DNA of 64,000 bases, from positions 53,425 through 117,424 of the forward strand of contig NZ_CADIKL010000023.1 of NCBI RefSeq assembly GCF_902859945.1. The letters run 5' to 3'. This DNA is from Paraburkholderia caffeinitolerans (GTDB taxonomy: Bacteria > Pseudomonadota > Gammaproteobacteria > Burkholderiales > Burkholderiaceae). Below the pieces are notes generated by a model. It saw nothing but the letters and a program-made list of their open reading frames with translations. It was not told where the DNA came from and did no database searches. Below are positions 42,997 to 50,830 of the stretch, one piece after another. Within the stretch, counting starts at the first letter, position 1. Each line of letters begins with the position of its first letter. The translations under genes and the position numbers were made by a program.

Positions 42997-43971
42997 CTAA
43001 TCGATCGAACTGGGCTGCGCTTCTTCCAGCACCGGCGCCAGTGCGCTCACCGTCTCGCGCAGCCACGTCAGCGCCGGGTCCGCGTGGCTGCGCGGATGCC
43101 AGGCCGCATGCATGGAAAAGCCGCGCGCCTCGAACGGCAATTCGAACAGATCCACGCGGTCCAGGCTGCGCATGGCGAGCCGGCAGGGCAGCGTGGCCAC
43201 GTAGTCGGTGCGCGCGAGCACGTCGGGCACGAGCGTGAAGTGCTGCACCGAGAGCGCCACGCGCCTGCTCCGCCCGAGTGCTTGCAGATGCTCGTCCATG
43301 AAGCCGAAGAAGCCGCCGCCACTGGTCGAGACCAGCACGTGCCCGAGCGCGCAGTAGCTGTCGAGATCGAAGGCGGCGGTGCCGCGCGGGTGCCCCTTGC
43401 GCTGCGCCACGACGAAGCGCTCGTCGTAGAGCTTTCTCGCCTTGAGCGTGGGCGGTACCTGTTGCGCGGAACCGAGCAGCAGATCGATTTCGCCGCGTTC
43501 GAAGCGCTGCGCGAGCGAACCCGACTCGATGGCGACGAACGCGAGCTGCACGCCCGGCCCGGCGAGGCGCGCCCACTCAATCATCAGCGGCAGGCCGAGC
43601 ACGGCCACGCACTGATCGCTCGCGGCGACCACAAAGCGCCGCGTGCCGGTAAGCGGGTCGAATGCGGGCTGGCGGCGCACCACCGTTTCGAGCGTCTGCA
43701 AGGCCGCGTGCAGCGGTTCCATCAACTCGAGCGCGCGCGTCGTGCACGTCATGCCACGGCCGTTGGCGGCGGGAATCAGCAGCGGGTCGTCAAAAAGCTG
43801 GCGCAGCCGCGCAAGCTGGGCCGAAACGGCCGGTTGCGTGAGGTTCAGGCGCGCGGCGGCGCGCGTCACGTTCGACTCCGCGAGCAGGGCGTCGAGCGAG
43901 ACCAGCAGGTTCAGGTCGATACCGGAGAGATCGATCACGGTGATGGGTGCTATGCGTGGGATCGATTTCAA
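42997..43971 (-). CDS. LysR-family regulator
   Basis: 324 residues from TTG 43971; a GTG at 43938 (VIDLSGIDLNLLVSLDALL) is an equally plausible start and neither has a good ribosome site. The HTH is at about 17-75 (DLNLLVSLDALLAESNVTRAAARLNLTQPAVSAQLARLRQLFDDPLLI) and a periplasmic-binding-type effector domain follows. It is divergent from the oxidoreductase gene (94 bp between) with a palindrome in the gap, the standard LysR-target layout. It also lies upstream of paoABC on the same strand, so control of that operon is possible but not indicated. Confidence 0.9.
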   Translation of the reverse strand: MKSIPRIAPITVIDLSGIDLNLLVSLDALLAESNVTRAAARLNLTQPAVSAQLARLRQLFDDPLLIPAANGRGMTCTTRALELMEPLHAALQTLETVVRRQPAFDPLTGTRRFVVAASDQCVAVLGLPLMIEWARLAGPGVQLAFVAIESGSLAQRFERGEIDLLLGSAQQVPPTLKARKLYDERFVVAQRKGHPRGTAAFDLDSYCALGHVLVSTSGGGFFGFMDEHLQALGRSRRVALSVQHFTLVPDVLARTDYVATLPCRLAMRSLDRVDLFELPFEARGFSMHAAWHPRSHADPALTWLRETVSALAPVLEEAQPSSID

Positions 43972-43993
43972 GAATACGTCCGCGTCACCTACA

Positions 43994-44013
43994 GTTCAAT
44001 CCGTCAGATGAAC
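43994..44013. promoter_or_regulatory. LysR-type operator between lysR and the oxidoreductase gene
   Basis: GTTCA-N10-TGAAC is a perfect 5-bp inverted repeat with the spacing typical of a LysR site, 52 bp upstream of the oxidoreductase start and just upstream of the LysR start. Confidence 0.5.
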
Positions 44014-44065
44014 CGTGCAACCTTATCTTGCCGGACCCAAGCAATGGACCAAGGAGAACGAAGCC

Positions 44066-45157
44066 ATGAAAGCCTGGATACTCGATCGACCCGGCCAGCC
44101 GCTCGCGCTGCGCGACGTGCCGCAACCCGACCCGCGCCGCGGTGCGCTGCTGGTCGGCATGGAGGCCGTGCCGCTCCTGAGCTACACGCGCCAGTACGTC
44201 GAAGGCAAGCTGCCGTTCGGCTATCCGGACCGGCCGTTCTCGCCGGGCACCAACGGCATTGGCCGCGTGCTCGCGGTTGGCGAGGGCGTGTACGGCTATC
44301 GCGTGGGGCAGCGCGTCGCACTGAGTCCCTACTGGGTCGCCGACGAGGCGCTGCGCGAACCCGCACAGGCGCTGCTCGGCCTGACCGCGATCAGCCCCGA
44401 CAGCGCGCCCATGCTTGCCGACTTTGCGCACGGCACCCTGCGCGAGGCGGTCGAGTTTCCGGCCTCGACGGTGTTTCCGCTCGATGGTCTGGACGATATG
44501 CCGTCCGTGCGGCTCGCCGCGCTCGGCAAGCTCGTGGTGCCGTTTGGCGGGCTGCGACGCGGCCGGCTGGCCGCGGGCGAAACGGTGGTGGTGAATGGGG
44601 CAGCCGGCGCGTTCGGCGCGGCGGCGGTGCTCGATGCGCTCGCGCTGGGCGCGAGCCGGGTCGTGGCGGTGGGGCGGCGCGCTGCGGCGTTGGCGCCGCT
44701 CGCGAACCTGGGCGGCGGCCGCGTCGCGACTGTCGCGCTCAGCGGCGACAGCGCGCGCGATAGCGGGGCAATCCGCGATGCGGCAGGCGGCGGCGCCGAT
44801 CTCGCCTTCGATATGGTCGGCCACGCGAGCGACCCGAACGCGACGCTCGCCGCGCTGCGCAGCCTGCGCCGCAATGGCCGCATGGTGCTGATGGGCAGCA
44901 TGGAGGTGGATCTGCCCATCGTCTATCGGGAAATGCTGATCAACAACTGGGAGCTGATCGGGCATTTCATGTACAGCGGCGCGGATTATCGGGCGCTGAT
45001 CGCGCTCGTGCGTTCGGGTCAGGTGCCGCTCGACGCGATCGAAATCGAGCGCTATCCGCTCGATGCGCTGGAGGCCGCGATCGACGCGGCGCAAGAGGCG
45101 CAGGGGCTCACTTGCGTGACCGTCTGCATGCCCGGCGTGCCTCAGTCGATGCCGTGA
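44066..45157 (+). CDS. MDR-superfamily oxidoreductase, alcohol dehydrogenase-like
   Basis: ATG 44066 (MKAWILDRPGQPLALRDVPQ) after AAGGAGAACG gives 363 residues. The N-terminal catalytic domain (PGTNGIGRVLAVGEGVYGYRVGQRVAL) and the Rossmann nucleotide-binding fold (VVNGAAGAFGAAAVLDALALGASRVVAVGRR) are typical. The usual zinc-ligand Cys of alcohol dehydrogenases is missing (the position reads VPLLSYTRQ), so it is more like the quinone-reductase branch. The substrate is unknown; it is divergent from, and probably controlled by, the LysR gene. Its stop overlaps the convergent pyrB-like gene by 16 bp. Confidence 0.85.
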   Translation: MKAWILDRPGQPLALRDVPQPDPRRGALLVGMEAVPLLSYTRQYVEGKLPFGYPDRPFSPGTNGIGRVLAVGEGVYGYRVGQRVALSPYWVADEALREPAQALLGLTAISPDSAPMLADFAHGTLREAVEFPASTVFPLDGLDDMPSVRLAALGKLVVPFGGLRRGRLAAGETVVVNGAAGAFGAAAVLDALALGASRVVAVGRRAAALAPLANLGGGRVATVALSGDSARDSGAIRDAAGGGADLAFDMVGHASDPNATLAALRSLRRNGRMVLMGSMEVDLPIVYREMLINNWELIGHFMYSGADYRALIALVRSGQVPLDAIEIERYPLDALEAAIDAAQEAQGLTCVTVCMPGVPQSMP

Positions 45158-46434
45158 AACACCGCGTCGTCCGGGCCGAGGTAGGCAGGCGGACGCCACA
45201 CGGCATCGCGCATCGAGTGCTGCACGAGGTTCTCGACGCCCAGCAGCACTGCGAAGATCGCCATGCGCACCGGAATGCCGTTGTCGGTCTGCCGGAAGAT
45301 CGCGAGGCGCGGGTCGTGGTTCAGGTCGGTCGAGAGATCGTTCGCGCCCGGGCGGCTGTCGCGCGGCAGCGGGTGCATGACGAGCGTTTCGGGGCTGCAG
45401 CACTCGTCCATCAGCGCCTGGTTGATCTGGAAGTCGGGCGTGTAGCCTTCGAACGACTCGTCGGCGAAGCGCTCCTTCTGGATGCGCGTGGCATACACCA
45501 CGTCCGCGCCGCGCAGGCCTGCGCGCAGGTCGTGCGTCTGCTCCACGACGTGGCCGTTGGTTGAGATCTTGTCGACGATGTACGCGGGCATTTCGAGCTG
45601 CGGCGGCGAGATCAGCGTGAACTTGATGCCGCGATAGAGCGCGAGCAGCTTCACGAGCGAGTGCACCGTGCGGCCGTACTTGAGGTCGCCCACGAGCGCG
45701 ATATGCGCGCCGTCGACGATCTTGCCGAGGCGCGAGAATTCGCGCTGGATCGTGTAGAGGTCGAGCAGCGCCTGGCTCGGGTGTTCGCCGGGTCCGTCGC
45801 CGCCGTTGATCACGGGGATGTTCACGGCGCGCGCGAATTCGGCCACCGAGCCTTGATCAGGATGCCGAATCACCATCGCATCCACGTAGCCGGCCATCAC
45901 GCGGCTCGTGTCGTAGATCGATTCGCCCTTGGCCATGGAAGAAAACGTGAAGCCCGTGGTGTCGCACACCGAGCCGCCGAGGCGGCAGAACGCGGCGCCG
46001 AAGCTCACGCGGGTGCGCGTGCTGGCCTCGAAGAACAGGTTGCCGAGCACCGCGCCTTCGAGCACGCGCGAGATTTTCCGGCGGCGCGCGATGGGCTGCA
46101 TGATGTCGGCCACGCGGAACAGGGCTTCCACGGAGTCGCGCGAGAACTGGTCGACCGACAGTAGTTGCGGCTTGCCTTCGAACTCCATCTGGCTGGCCAG
46201 CGAGCGTGACTCTACGCTTTGCGTATAGACTTCGCGCGGCTCGCCGCTGCCCACGATTTCCGAGACGAACCGTTCGACGATCTCGGGCATGGCGCGCGAC
46301 TCCTGCGACTCCTCCGGCAGCAACCAGGTGTCGAGCGCCCGGCGTGACACGCCGATGCGGCTCGCGAAGGCGTCGCGGGTCATATTCAGACGCCGCATGG
46401 CGTCGCGGAGGAAGGCTTGTTGCGGAACGCTCAT
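45142..46434 (-). CDS. pyrB: aspartate carbamoyltransferase with N-terminal HTH extension
   Basis: Makes N-carbamoylaspartate from carbamoyl phosphate and aspartate, the committed pyrimidine step. 430 residues, about 100 more than ordinary PyrB. Residues about 1-65 form an XRE/Cro-like helix-turn-helix (LRDAMRRLNMTRDAFASRIGVSRRALDTWLLPEE). Residues about 85-430 are a complete catalytic chain: FFEASTRTRVSF (carbamoyl-phosphate site), GDGPGEHPSQALLDLYTI and VMHPLPRDSRP. The STRTR and HPLPR motifs are intact. It is not in a pyr operon, and no pyrI-like regulatory chain is near. A 10-3-10 dyad begins 24 bp before the start codon and a second copy of its core lies at codons 70-74, which suggests autoregulation by the HTH (inference). 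In other betaproteobacteria the ordinary pyrB is expected elsewhere. Confidence 0.88.
   Translation of the reverse strand: MSVPQQAFLRDAMRRLNMTRDAFASRIGVSRRALDTWLLPEESQESRAMPEIVERFVSEIVGSGEPREVYTQSVESRSLASQMEFEGKPQLLSVDQFSRDSVEALFRVADIMQPIARRRKISRVLEGAVLGNLFFEASTRTRVSFGAAFCRLGGSVCDTTGFTFSSMAKGESIYDTSRVMAGYVDAMVIRHPDQGSVAEFARAVNIPVINGGDGPGEHPSQALLDLYTIQREFSRLGKIVDGAHIALVGDLKYGRTVHSLVKLLALYRGIKFTLISPPQLEMPAYIVDKISTNGHVVEQTHDLRAGLRGADVVYATRIQKERFADESFEGYTPDFQINQALMDECCSPETLVMHPLPRDSRPGANDLSTDLNHDPRLAIFRQTDNGIPVRMAIFAVLLGVENLVQHSMRDAVWRPPAYLGPDDAVFHGID
46213..46225. promoter_or_regulatory. intragenic TACGC-N3-GCGTA palindrome in pyrB
   Basis: TACGCTTTGCGTA lies in codons 70-74 of the HTH-ATCase gene, in the linker after the HTH. 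It repeats the core of the upstream dyad, and 13 of 15 bases match when read as TATACGCAnnGCGTA on the minus strand. Extended 10-bp arms pair at 8 of 10 positions. It is 250 bp from the upstream copy. Confidence 0.5.
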
Positions 46435-46816
46435 GGCGGGCACCCGTGATGTCTGATTAATGTACGCGGTGCGTATATTAGTGTGGCAGCGCGAGAAGTC
46501 AAGGGCTTTCGCGCGGCAGAGGAGCCGTACGGGATGCGACAACGTAGCGCAGCGTCTTGGCGATGGCGCTGCCGGGGGCGCTGGGCGTGCTGTGGCGCAG
46601 CAAATTGATGGCCTGACAGGCCGCGCTGAGCGCGGCTTTCCTCGAACGTCCCCTTTTATCGGGATGGGCATTTTTGAGGCGCCACCATAATCGCGGTTTC
46701 GATTTTGGACGGGCAGGCGCATGCCGGTTCCCGCAGCCTGAGATGTATGCATTGTTCTGTACCCTGGTGTCGTGCGACGCGCGCTTGCGCGCGAAGCGGC
46801 AGCGCCGGAGCCCGCC
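46435..46816. other. 382-bp divergent region between pyrB and the M23 peptidase gene
   Basis: Holds the pyrB operator dyad (46458-46480). The remainder up to the peptidase start contains no gene I can support; the open frames there are of random composition. Confidence 0.5.
46458..46480. promoter_or_regulatory. pyrB operator dyad
   Basis: TAATGTACGC (46458-46467), GGT, GCGTATATTA (46471-46480): a 10-3-10 inverted repeat with 9 of 10 pairs matching, 24 bp upstream of the pyrB start. It is A/T-rich enough to overlap the promoter, where a bound protein would block transcription. Confidence 0.7.
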
Positions 46817-47809
46817 ATGAAGATGCCGTGGTCCAGCTCGGTCGACGAGCTTTCCAGCGGCGAAACCCGTTTCGTCACGCACCGCGCCGCGCGCCGCACG
46901 GCGATGGCCGCTGCGTGCGTGGCGACGGCCATTGCGCTGGCTGGCGGCGTGGCCATCGGCCGTTATAGCGGCACGGCGGCCGCGCCCGCGAGCACAGGGG
47001 CCGGATCGGGAGCAGCCGGCGAGGCCACGCACCATTACGTGGTGGGCGAGATCGGCCGCATGAACGCCTCAATTGCGCTGCTCGATCCGCGCATCGAGCG
47101 CCTGGTCTCGCGGATTGCCGAATTGCGCCAGTTCGATCAGCGTTTGCGCGCGCAAACGCCGCGCGGCGCAGCAGCGCCGCCGGCCGCGCCCGCCACGCGC
47201 TCCGGCGACGATGAAGGCGGCGAGGGCGGTCCTGCGCTCGCGCCGCGGCGCTGCGTCGAGGCGTCCGCCGCCCGCGCCAACGCTCACGCCATCAACGGCG
47301 AGGTCGACTGCATGGCCGCCACGCTTGCCGCGCTCGAGCGGTCCGTGGCGGAGCACGAGGCCGCATGGGATGCGTTTCCCGGCCGCCGTCCCACCACGGC
47401 GGGCCGGCCCGGCTCGCCGTTCGGCAACCGCCTCGATCCGTTCACGCAGCGCCTGAGCTTTCATCCGGGGCTCGATATCGTCGCGCCCACGGGTACGCCG
47501 ATTCTCGCCGCTGCGGGAGGCCGCGTGATCTTCGCCGGGGTGAAGTCGGGCTATGGCAATGCGGTGGAGATCGATCACGGCAACGGCTTTGTCACGCGTT
47601 ACGGGCATGCGTCGAAGATCGACGTGCAGGTGGGGCAGATCGTGCTGCCGCGCGAGCATATCGCCGACGTAGGCTCGACCGGGCGTTCGACGGGCCCGCA
47701 TCTGCACTTCGAAGTGATCGTGAAGGGCGTGCAGGTCGACCCCGACGACTATCTCGCGCTGTTCGGCGCCTATCGGGCTGAAAGCGCCGCTGGAAAGGGC
47801 AATGGCTGA
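46817..47809 (+). CDS. membrane-anchored M23 peptidoglycan peptidase
   Basis: ATG 46817 (MKMPWSSSVDELSSGE) with GGAG upstream gives 330 residues; ATG 46772 is less likely. One membrane helix (AMAAACVATAIALAGGVAIG, about 29-48) is followed by a helical, partly coiled region (80-180) and a C-terminal LytM/M23 domain. Zinc ligands and catalytic His are intact: H216-x3-D220 (FHPGLDI), H264 (YGHASK) and H295-x-H297 (PHLHFEV). It should cut peptide cross-bridges in the periplasm. It overlaps the next gene by 8 nt, and bactofilin follows, the same pairing as LmdC/CcmA-type morphology systems. Confidence 0.92.
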   Translation: MKMPWSSSVDELSSGETRFVTHRAARRTAMAAACVATAIALAGGVAIGRYSGTAAAPASTGAGSGAAGEATHHYVVGEIGRMNASIALLDPRIERLVSRIAELRQFDQRLRAQTPRGAAAPPAAPATRSGDDEGGEGGPALAPRRCVEASAARANAHAINGEVDCMAATLAALERSVAEHEAAWDAFPGRRPTTAGRPGSPFGNRLDPFTQRLSFHPGLDIVAPTGTPILAAAGGRVIFAGVKSGYGNAVEIDHGNGFVTRYGHASKIDVQVGQIVLPREHIADVGSTGRSTGPHLHFEVIVKGVQVDPDDYLALFGAYRAESAAGKGNG

Positions 47810-48164
47810 CACTCGACGTTACGCGCACCCGCATCGCGATACGCAGCGCGCGTTCGAATTGCAGCCGGTGCGCTCGCGCGCATGGCGCTGGGGCGTGGCG
47901 CTCGCATGGACCGCCGCCGCGGCGTCGGCAGGCGCGGGGCTCACCGCGTGGGCGCTCTATGCCGGCGACGCCGGGCAGTGCCCCGCCGTCGCGCCCGATG
48001 TGCTGCAAACGCGGCTCTCCAATGCGGAACTCGCGCTGGAGCAGGAGCGCGCGGAGCGCTCGGCCTTGCAGAAAGCGGCGGACGCGGCGCAGGCCGAGAC
48101 CGTGAAGCTGCAGGCCGACCTGGTGTTTCTGCGCAACCATGGCGCGCGCCCGAACGCGCGCTGA
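47802..48164 (+). CDS. small membrane coiled-coil protein
   Basis: 120 residues with a cytoplasmic start (MADTRRYAHPHRDTQRAFEL), one membrane helix (VALAWTAAAASAGAGLTAWALY) and a C-terminal heptad-rich coiled coil (RLSNAELALEQERAERSALQKAADAAQAETVKLQADLVFLRN). There is no recognised domain. Its start overlaps the M23 peptidase stop by 8 nt, so it is translationally coupled. By position it may link the peptidase to bactofilin (inference). Function unknown. Confidence 0.8.
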   Translation: MADTRRYAHPHRDTQRAFELQPVRSRAWRWGVALAWTAAAASAGAGLTAWALYAGDAGQCPAVAPDVLQTRLSNAELALEQERAERSALQKAADAAQAETVKLQADLVFLRNHGARPNAR

Positions 48165-48259
48165 CGCGGGTGTCCGGTTCACGCCGCCGCTGAGCGCGTC
48201 TCTTCCCAACCTCGACAAGACCACAAGACCATCTGGAATCAACCGCAACGGTACGACTC

Positions 48260-48706
48260 ATGTTCAACAAGAAGAAACCCCAGCCGGGCATTGCCCAAAC
48301 CAAGCTCGCGACGCTGATCGCCGAGGATGTCCATATCACCGGCAATCTGGAATTCGCCGATGGGCTGAGGCTCGACGGCAAAGTGAGCGGCAACGTGACG
48401 AGCAAGGCGGGCGCGCAGACGCTGTTCGTGCTGAGCGAGCACAGCGCCGTGCAGGGCAACGTGCATGGCTACGACATCGTGGTCAACGGACGCATCGTGG
48501 GCGACGTGATTGCCGATCATTTCGTCGAATTGCAGTCGAATGCGCACGTGGTCGGCAACATCTACTACCAGCAATTGCGGATGGATTGCGGCGCGAGCGT
48601 GGACGGCAAGCTCACCAAGCGCGACCCGAGCGAGGCGCCGAGCCTGCTGCTCGATACGTCGGCTACGTCGGTCTCGTCGGTCACGGACGTCGAGGTGCAC
48701 GACTGA
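48260..48706 (+). CDS. bactofilin
   Basis: 148 residues of the bactofilin (DUF583) family: MFNKKKPQPGIAQTKLATLIAEDVHITGNLEFADGLRLDGKVSGNV ... ELQSNAHVVGNIYYQQLRMDCGA. The repeated short beta strands form a right-handed beta-helix that polymerises without nucleotide into filaments at the membrane. Flexible charged N- and C-terminal tails flank the core. It should recruit the M23 peptidase to a chosen place in the wall. 95 bp after the coiled-coil gene. Confidence 0.93.
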   Translation: MFNKKKPQPGIAQTKLATLIAEDVHITGNLEFADGLRLDGKVSGNVTSKAGAQTLFVLSEHSAVQGNVHGYDIVVNGRIVGDVIADHFVELQSNAHVVGNIYYQQLRMDCGASVDGKLTKRDPSEAPSLLLDTSATSVSSVTDVEVHD

Positions 48707-49007
48707 GCGCCAGGGCGCGCGCGATTTCCAGTACACTGCACGACATGCCACGTCAGCCGAGTCCCTTCGTCACGCCATTCGCCGTCGCCGCTTCGCGCGC
48801 GATGCTGGCGCGCGCGCAGGCCTCGTGCGTGTGCGTGAAAGCCAAAGCCAAAAAACAGCCGCTCATCTGACCGGAGCATGCTGTTCCGTCGGATGGTGCG
48901 ATGGAACGGCCTGCCGGCGGCGCCCCGCCTCTTTCTCCCTCCTGGCTTGCCCGACTCCCGCGTACGGTTCGACGGACCTTTCACACGGTCGCGTACAAGG
49001 GAAAAAT
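48707..49007. other. 301-bp gap between bactofilin and the DapA-family gene
   Basis: Contains a short open frame 48745-48870 (41 residues, MPRQPSPFVTPFAVAASRAM ... KKQPLI) without a recognised domain or a good ribosome site; not called as a gene. A/T-poor and otherwise featureless; the DapA gene has AAGGGAAAA before its ATG. Confidence 0.4.
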
Positions 49008-49862
49008 ATGTTTTCGTTTTCGGGTATCTGGATTCCGCTCGTCACGCCATTCAATCGCGGCGCCGTCGATCATGAGGCGCTCGATGCGCTCGTGCGCCAC
49101 TACGCGCAAGCAGGCGTAGCGGGATTCGTCGCGCTTGGCACGACCGGCGAGCCAGCCGCGCTCGACGAGCGCGAGCAGGACGCCGTGCTTGCCACCGTGC
49201 TCGCGAGCGCGGGCGGTCTGCCGGTGGTCGCGGGCGTGAGCGGCAATCACACGCAGTCGGTGTGCGAGCGGATTGCCGCGCTCAACGAGACGCCTGTTGC
49301 AGGCGTGCTGGCGGCCGCGCCGTATTACATTCGCCCGTCGCAGGCCGGCGTGGCCGGCCACTTCGCGGCGCTGGCCGACGCGAGCCGCAAGCCCGTGATC
49401 GTCTACGACATTCCCGCGCGCACAGGTGTGCAACTCGAATTGCCGACGCTGCTCGACCTCGCGGGCCATGCGCGCATCGTCGCGGTGAAGGATTGCGGCG
49501 GCTCGCTTGCGAAAACGCTCGCGCTGATTCTCGACGGCCGCCTGCAGGTGCTCTGCGGCGAGGACATCGAGATGTTCGGCGCGCTATGCGCGGGCGCGAG
49601 CGGCGCGATTGCGGCATCGGCGCATCTGGCGCCGGAGCGTTTTGTGGCGATGGAGCGCGCGTTGCGCGAAGGGCGTCTCGCCGATGCGCGCGCGCTCTGG
49701 CACTCGCTCGTGCCGCTCGTGCGCGCGGCGTTCGCGGAGCCGAATCCGGGACCGGTGAAGGCAGCGCTCGCGCGGCGCGGGCTTATTCGCAATGAGCTGC
49801 GCGCGCCGATGACTTGCGCGAGCGCTGCGCTGGAAGACGCGTTGGGAAAGATGGTGGCGTGA
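49008..49862 (+). CDS. DapA-family lyase (4-hydroxy-tetrahydrodipicolinate synthase type)
   Basis: 284 residues in the TIM-barrel DapA/NanA superfamily. The Schiff-base Lys is K161 (IVAVKDCGG), the catalytic Tyr is Y133 (VYDIPARTG) and the Thr pair is in ALGTTGEPAAL (T45, T46). These are the residues of DHDPS, but aldolases of the same fold also keep them. The gene is not in a lysine operon, and the primary dapA is expected elsewhere, so a paralogue with another role is possible. It is followed by a 9-bp-stem hairpin. Confidence 0.85.
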   Translation: MFSFSGIWIPLVTPFNRGAVDHEALDALVRHYAQAGVAGFVALGTTGEPAALDEREQDAVLATVLASAGGLPVVAGVSGNHTQSVCERIAALNETPVAGVLAAAPYYIRPSQAGVAGHFAALADASRKPVIVYDIPARTGVQLELPTLLDLAGHARIVAVKDCGGSLAKTLALILDGRLQVLCGEDIEMFGALCAGASGAIAASAHLAPERFVAMERALREGRLADARALWHSLVPLVRAAFAEPNPGPVKAALARRGLIRNELRAPMTCASAALEDALGKMVA

Positions 49863-49915
49863 ACGGCGGAAAAGCGCGCGCCGTGTGCGCGGTGAAATTC
49901 GCAGAGCAGGGGCAG

Positions 49916-49950
49916 GCGCGTCCCGAAGTATGGGACGCGCGCGAGCTTTT
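49916..49950 (+). terminator. hairpin after the DapA-family gene
   Basis: GCGCGTCCC (49916-49924) and GGGACGCGC (49932-49940) form a perfect 9-bp stem with a 7-base loop; TTTT follows at 49947-49950 after a 6-bp spacer. It may also end the convergent gene at 49949-50287, whose stop overlaps it. Confidence 0.55.
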
Positions 49951-50287
49951 AGCCCGCGATGTGCGCGCTTGTGCCTGCGTTCGCGCGGCTGCGCGAGCGG
50001 CGCCGCGTGCGCGGACGTTCGGCGTCCACCGTTTCGCCGTTGAGCAGGATTCGGCGCCCGGGCACATGCTCTGCCACGAGACGCGCAATATCGAGCGCTG
50101 AACTTTCGGCGGGCACGACCTGGCGGCGCGCGTCGTCGTCGAGCAGCGTGGTCCATTCGACGAGCCGATACGCACGGCCCCACGGATTCTGGAGCGGCGT
50201 GGAAACGCGGCACGACGCGATGCGGGTAGTCGAGCCGTCGCGCAGCAGGGACTGCAAGTGCATCAACACATCGTCGTTTTCAACCAT
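49949..50287 (-). CDS. hypothetical 112-residue protein
   Basis: ATG 50287 follows a strong ribosome site (GAGGAGCGAGG). The N-terminal part (MVENDDVLMHLQSLLRDGST) and VSTPLQNPWGRAYRLVEWTTLL have ordinary protein character, and the C-terminal part is Arg/Ser-rich (ERPRTRRRSRSRANAGTSA). No domain is recognised. Function unknown. Conserved only in the sense that the codon use looks real; that is not proof. Confidence 0.6.
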   Translation of the reverse strand: MVENDDVLMHLQSLLRDGSTTRIASCRVSTPLQNPWGRAYRLVEWTTLLDDDARRQVVPAESSALDIARLVAEHVPGRRILLNGETVDAERPRTRRRSRSRANAGTSAHIAG

Positions 50288-50326
50288 GACCTCGCTCCTC
50301 CTCGGCTAACTGCGCGGCTTCTGCGC

Positions 50327-50356
50327 AAAAAAACGCCGCCGATGCTCCGGCGGCTC
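50327..50356 (-). terminator. rho-independent terminator, minus strand
   Basis: GCCGCC and GGCGGC pair (50335-50340 with 50349-50354) around an 8-base loop, followed on the minus strand by seven T (50333-50327). It lies about 100 bp beyond the DUF3562 gene and would end that transcript. Confidence 0.8.
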
Positions 50357-50454
50357 AACAGGGGTGAGCGTATGTTTGCAGCGAAGAATTAAACCAGACT
50401 TAAGAGCCGCGTCAGGCGTATGGGCGCGGCGCTCTAGCGGAGCGCGCGCCGCCA

Positions 50455-50652
50455 TCAGTGCGGCTTGCTGGCGTTTTGCCGCAGGGTTGCGCGAACCTTG
50501 CGCGCGGCGAAGAGCGGGAGGTAGTCGAGGATGCGCGCGTCGGCGCGATAGGTGTCGAGCGCGTCGGCGTAGATGCGGGCTACGGTTTCCTCAGGCGTAT
50601 TGGTCTCTTCGGCGATGCTGTGGACGATTTTCTCGGCGTCGACTTGGGGCAT
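50455..50652 (-). CDS. DUF3562 family small protein
   Basis: ATG 50652 (MPQVDAEKIVHSIAEETNTP) after CTGGAGAAC gives 65 residues. Sequence EETVARIYADALDTYRADARILDYLPLFAARKVRATLRQNA matches the DUF3562 pattern, an all-helical, Burkholderiaceae-rich family of unknown function. It stands alone and is followed by its own terminator. The region 50653-50830 toward the OYE gene holds no other gene. Confidence 0.75.
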   Translation of the reverse strand: MPQVDAEKIVHSIAEETNTPEETVARIYADALDTYRADARILDYLPLFAARKVRATLRQNASKPH

Positions 50653-50830
50653 GGCGGTTCTCCAGTCAGCGAGTGAGCGGGGCGGGCGGAGTACGAATTC
50701 AAGGACAAACTCACGCACCGCGCCAATTGAATCGACCTATCGGAATCGCCGAAAAAAATACCGGAAAACATCGTTCGTGCAGACGAATGACGACCGGGCG
50801 GCTTGGTGGCCGCCCGTGGTCAGCGGTAGT

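Noticed and set aside
42671..42997. Regulation of paoABC by the neighbouring LysR gene
   Set aside because: Same strand and a 326-bp gap without a LysR box; the divergent oxidoreductase is the better target.
46460..46690. Plus-strand open frame between pyrB and the M23 peptidase gene
   Set aside because: Starts inside the operator dyad and has random composition; no ribosome site.
48745..48870. 41-residue open frame after bactofilin
   Set aside because: No ribosome site or domain; kept only as a note in the gap entry.
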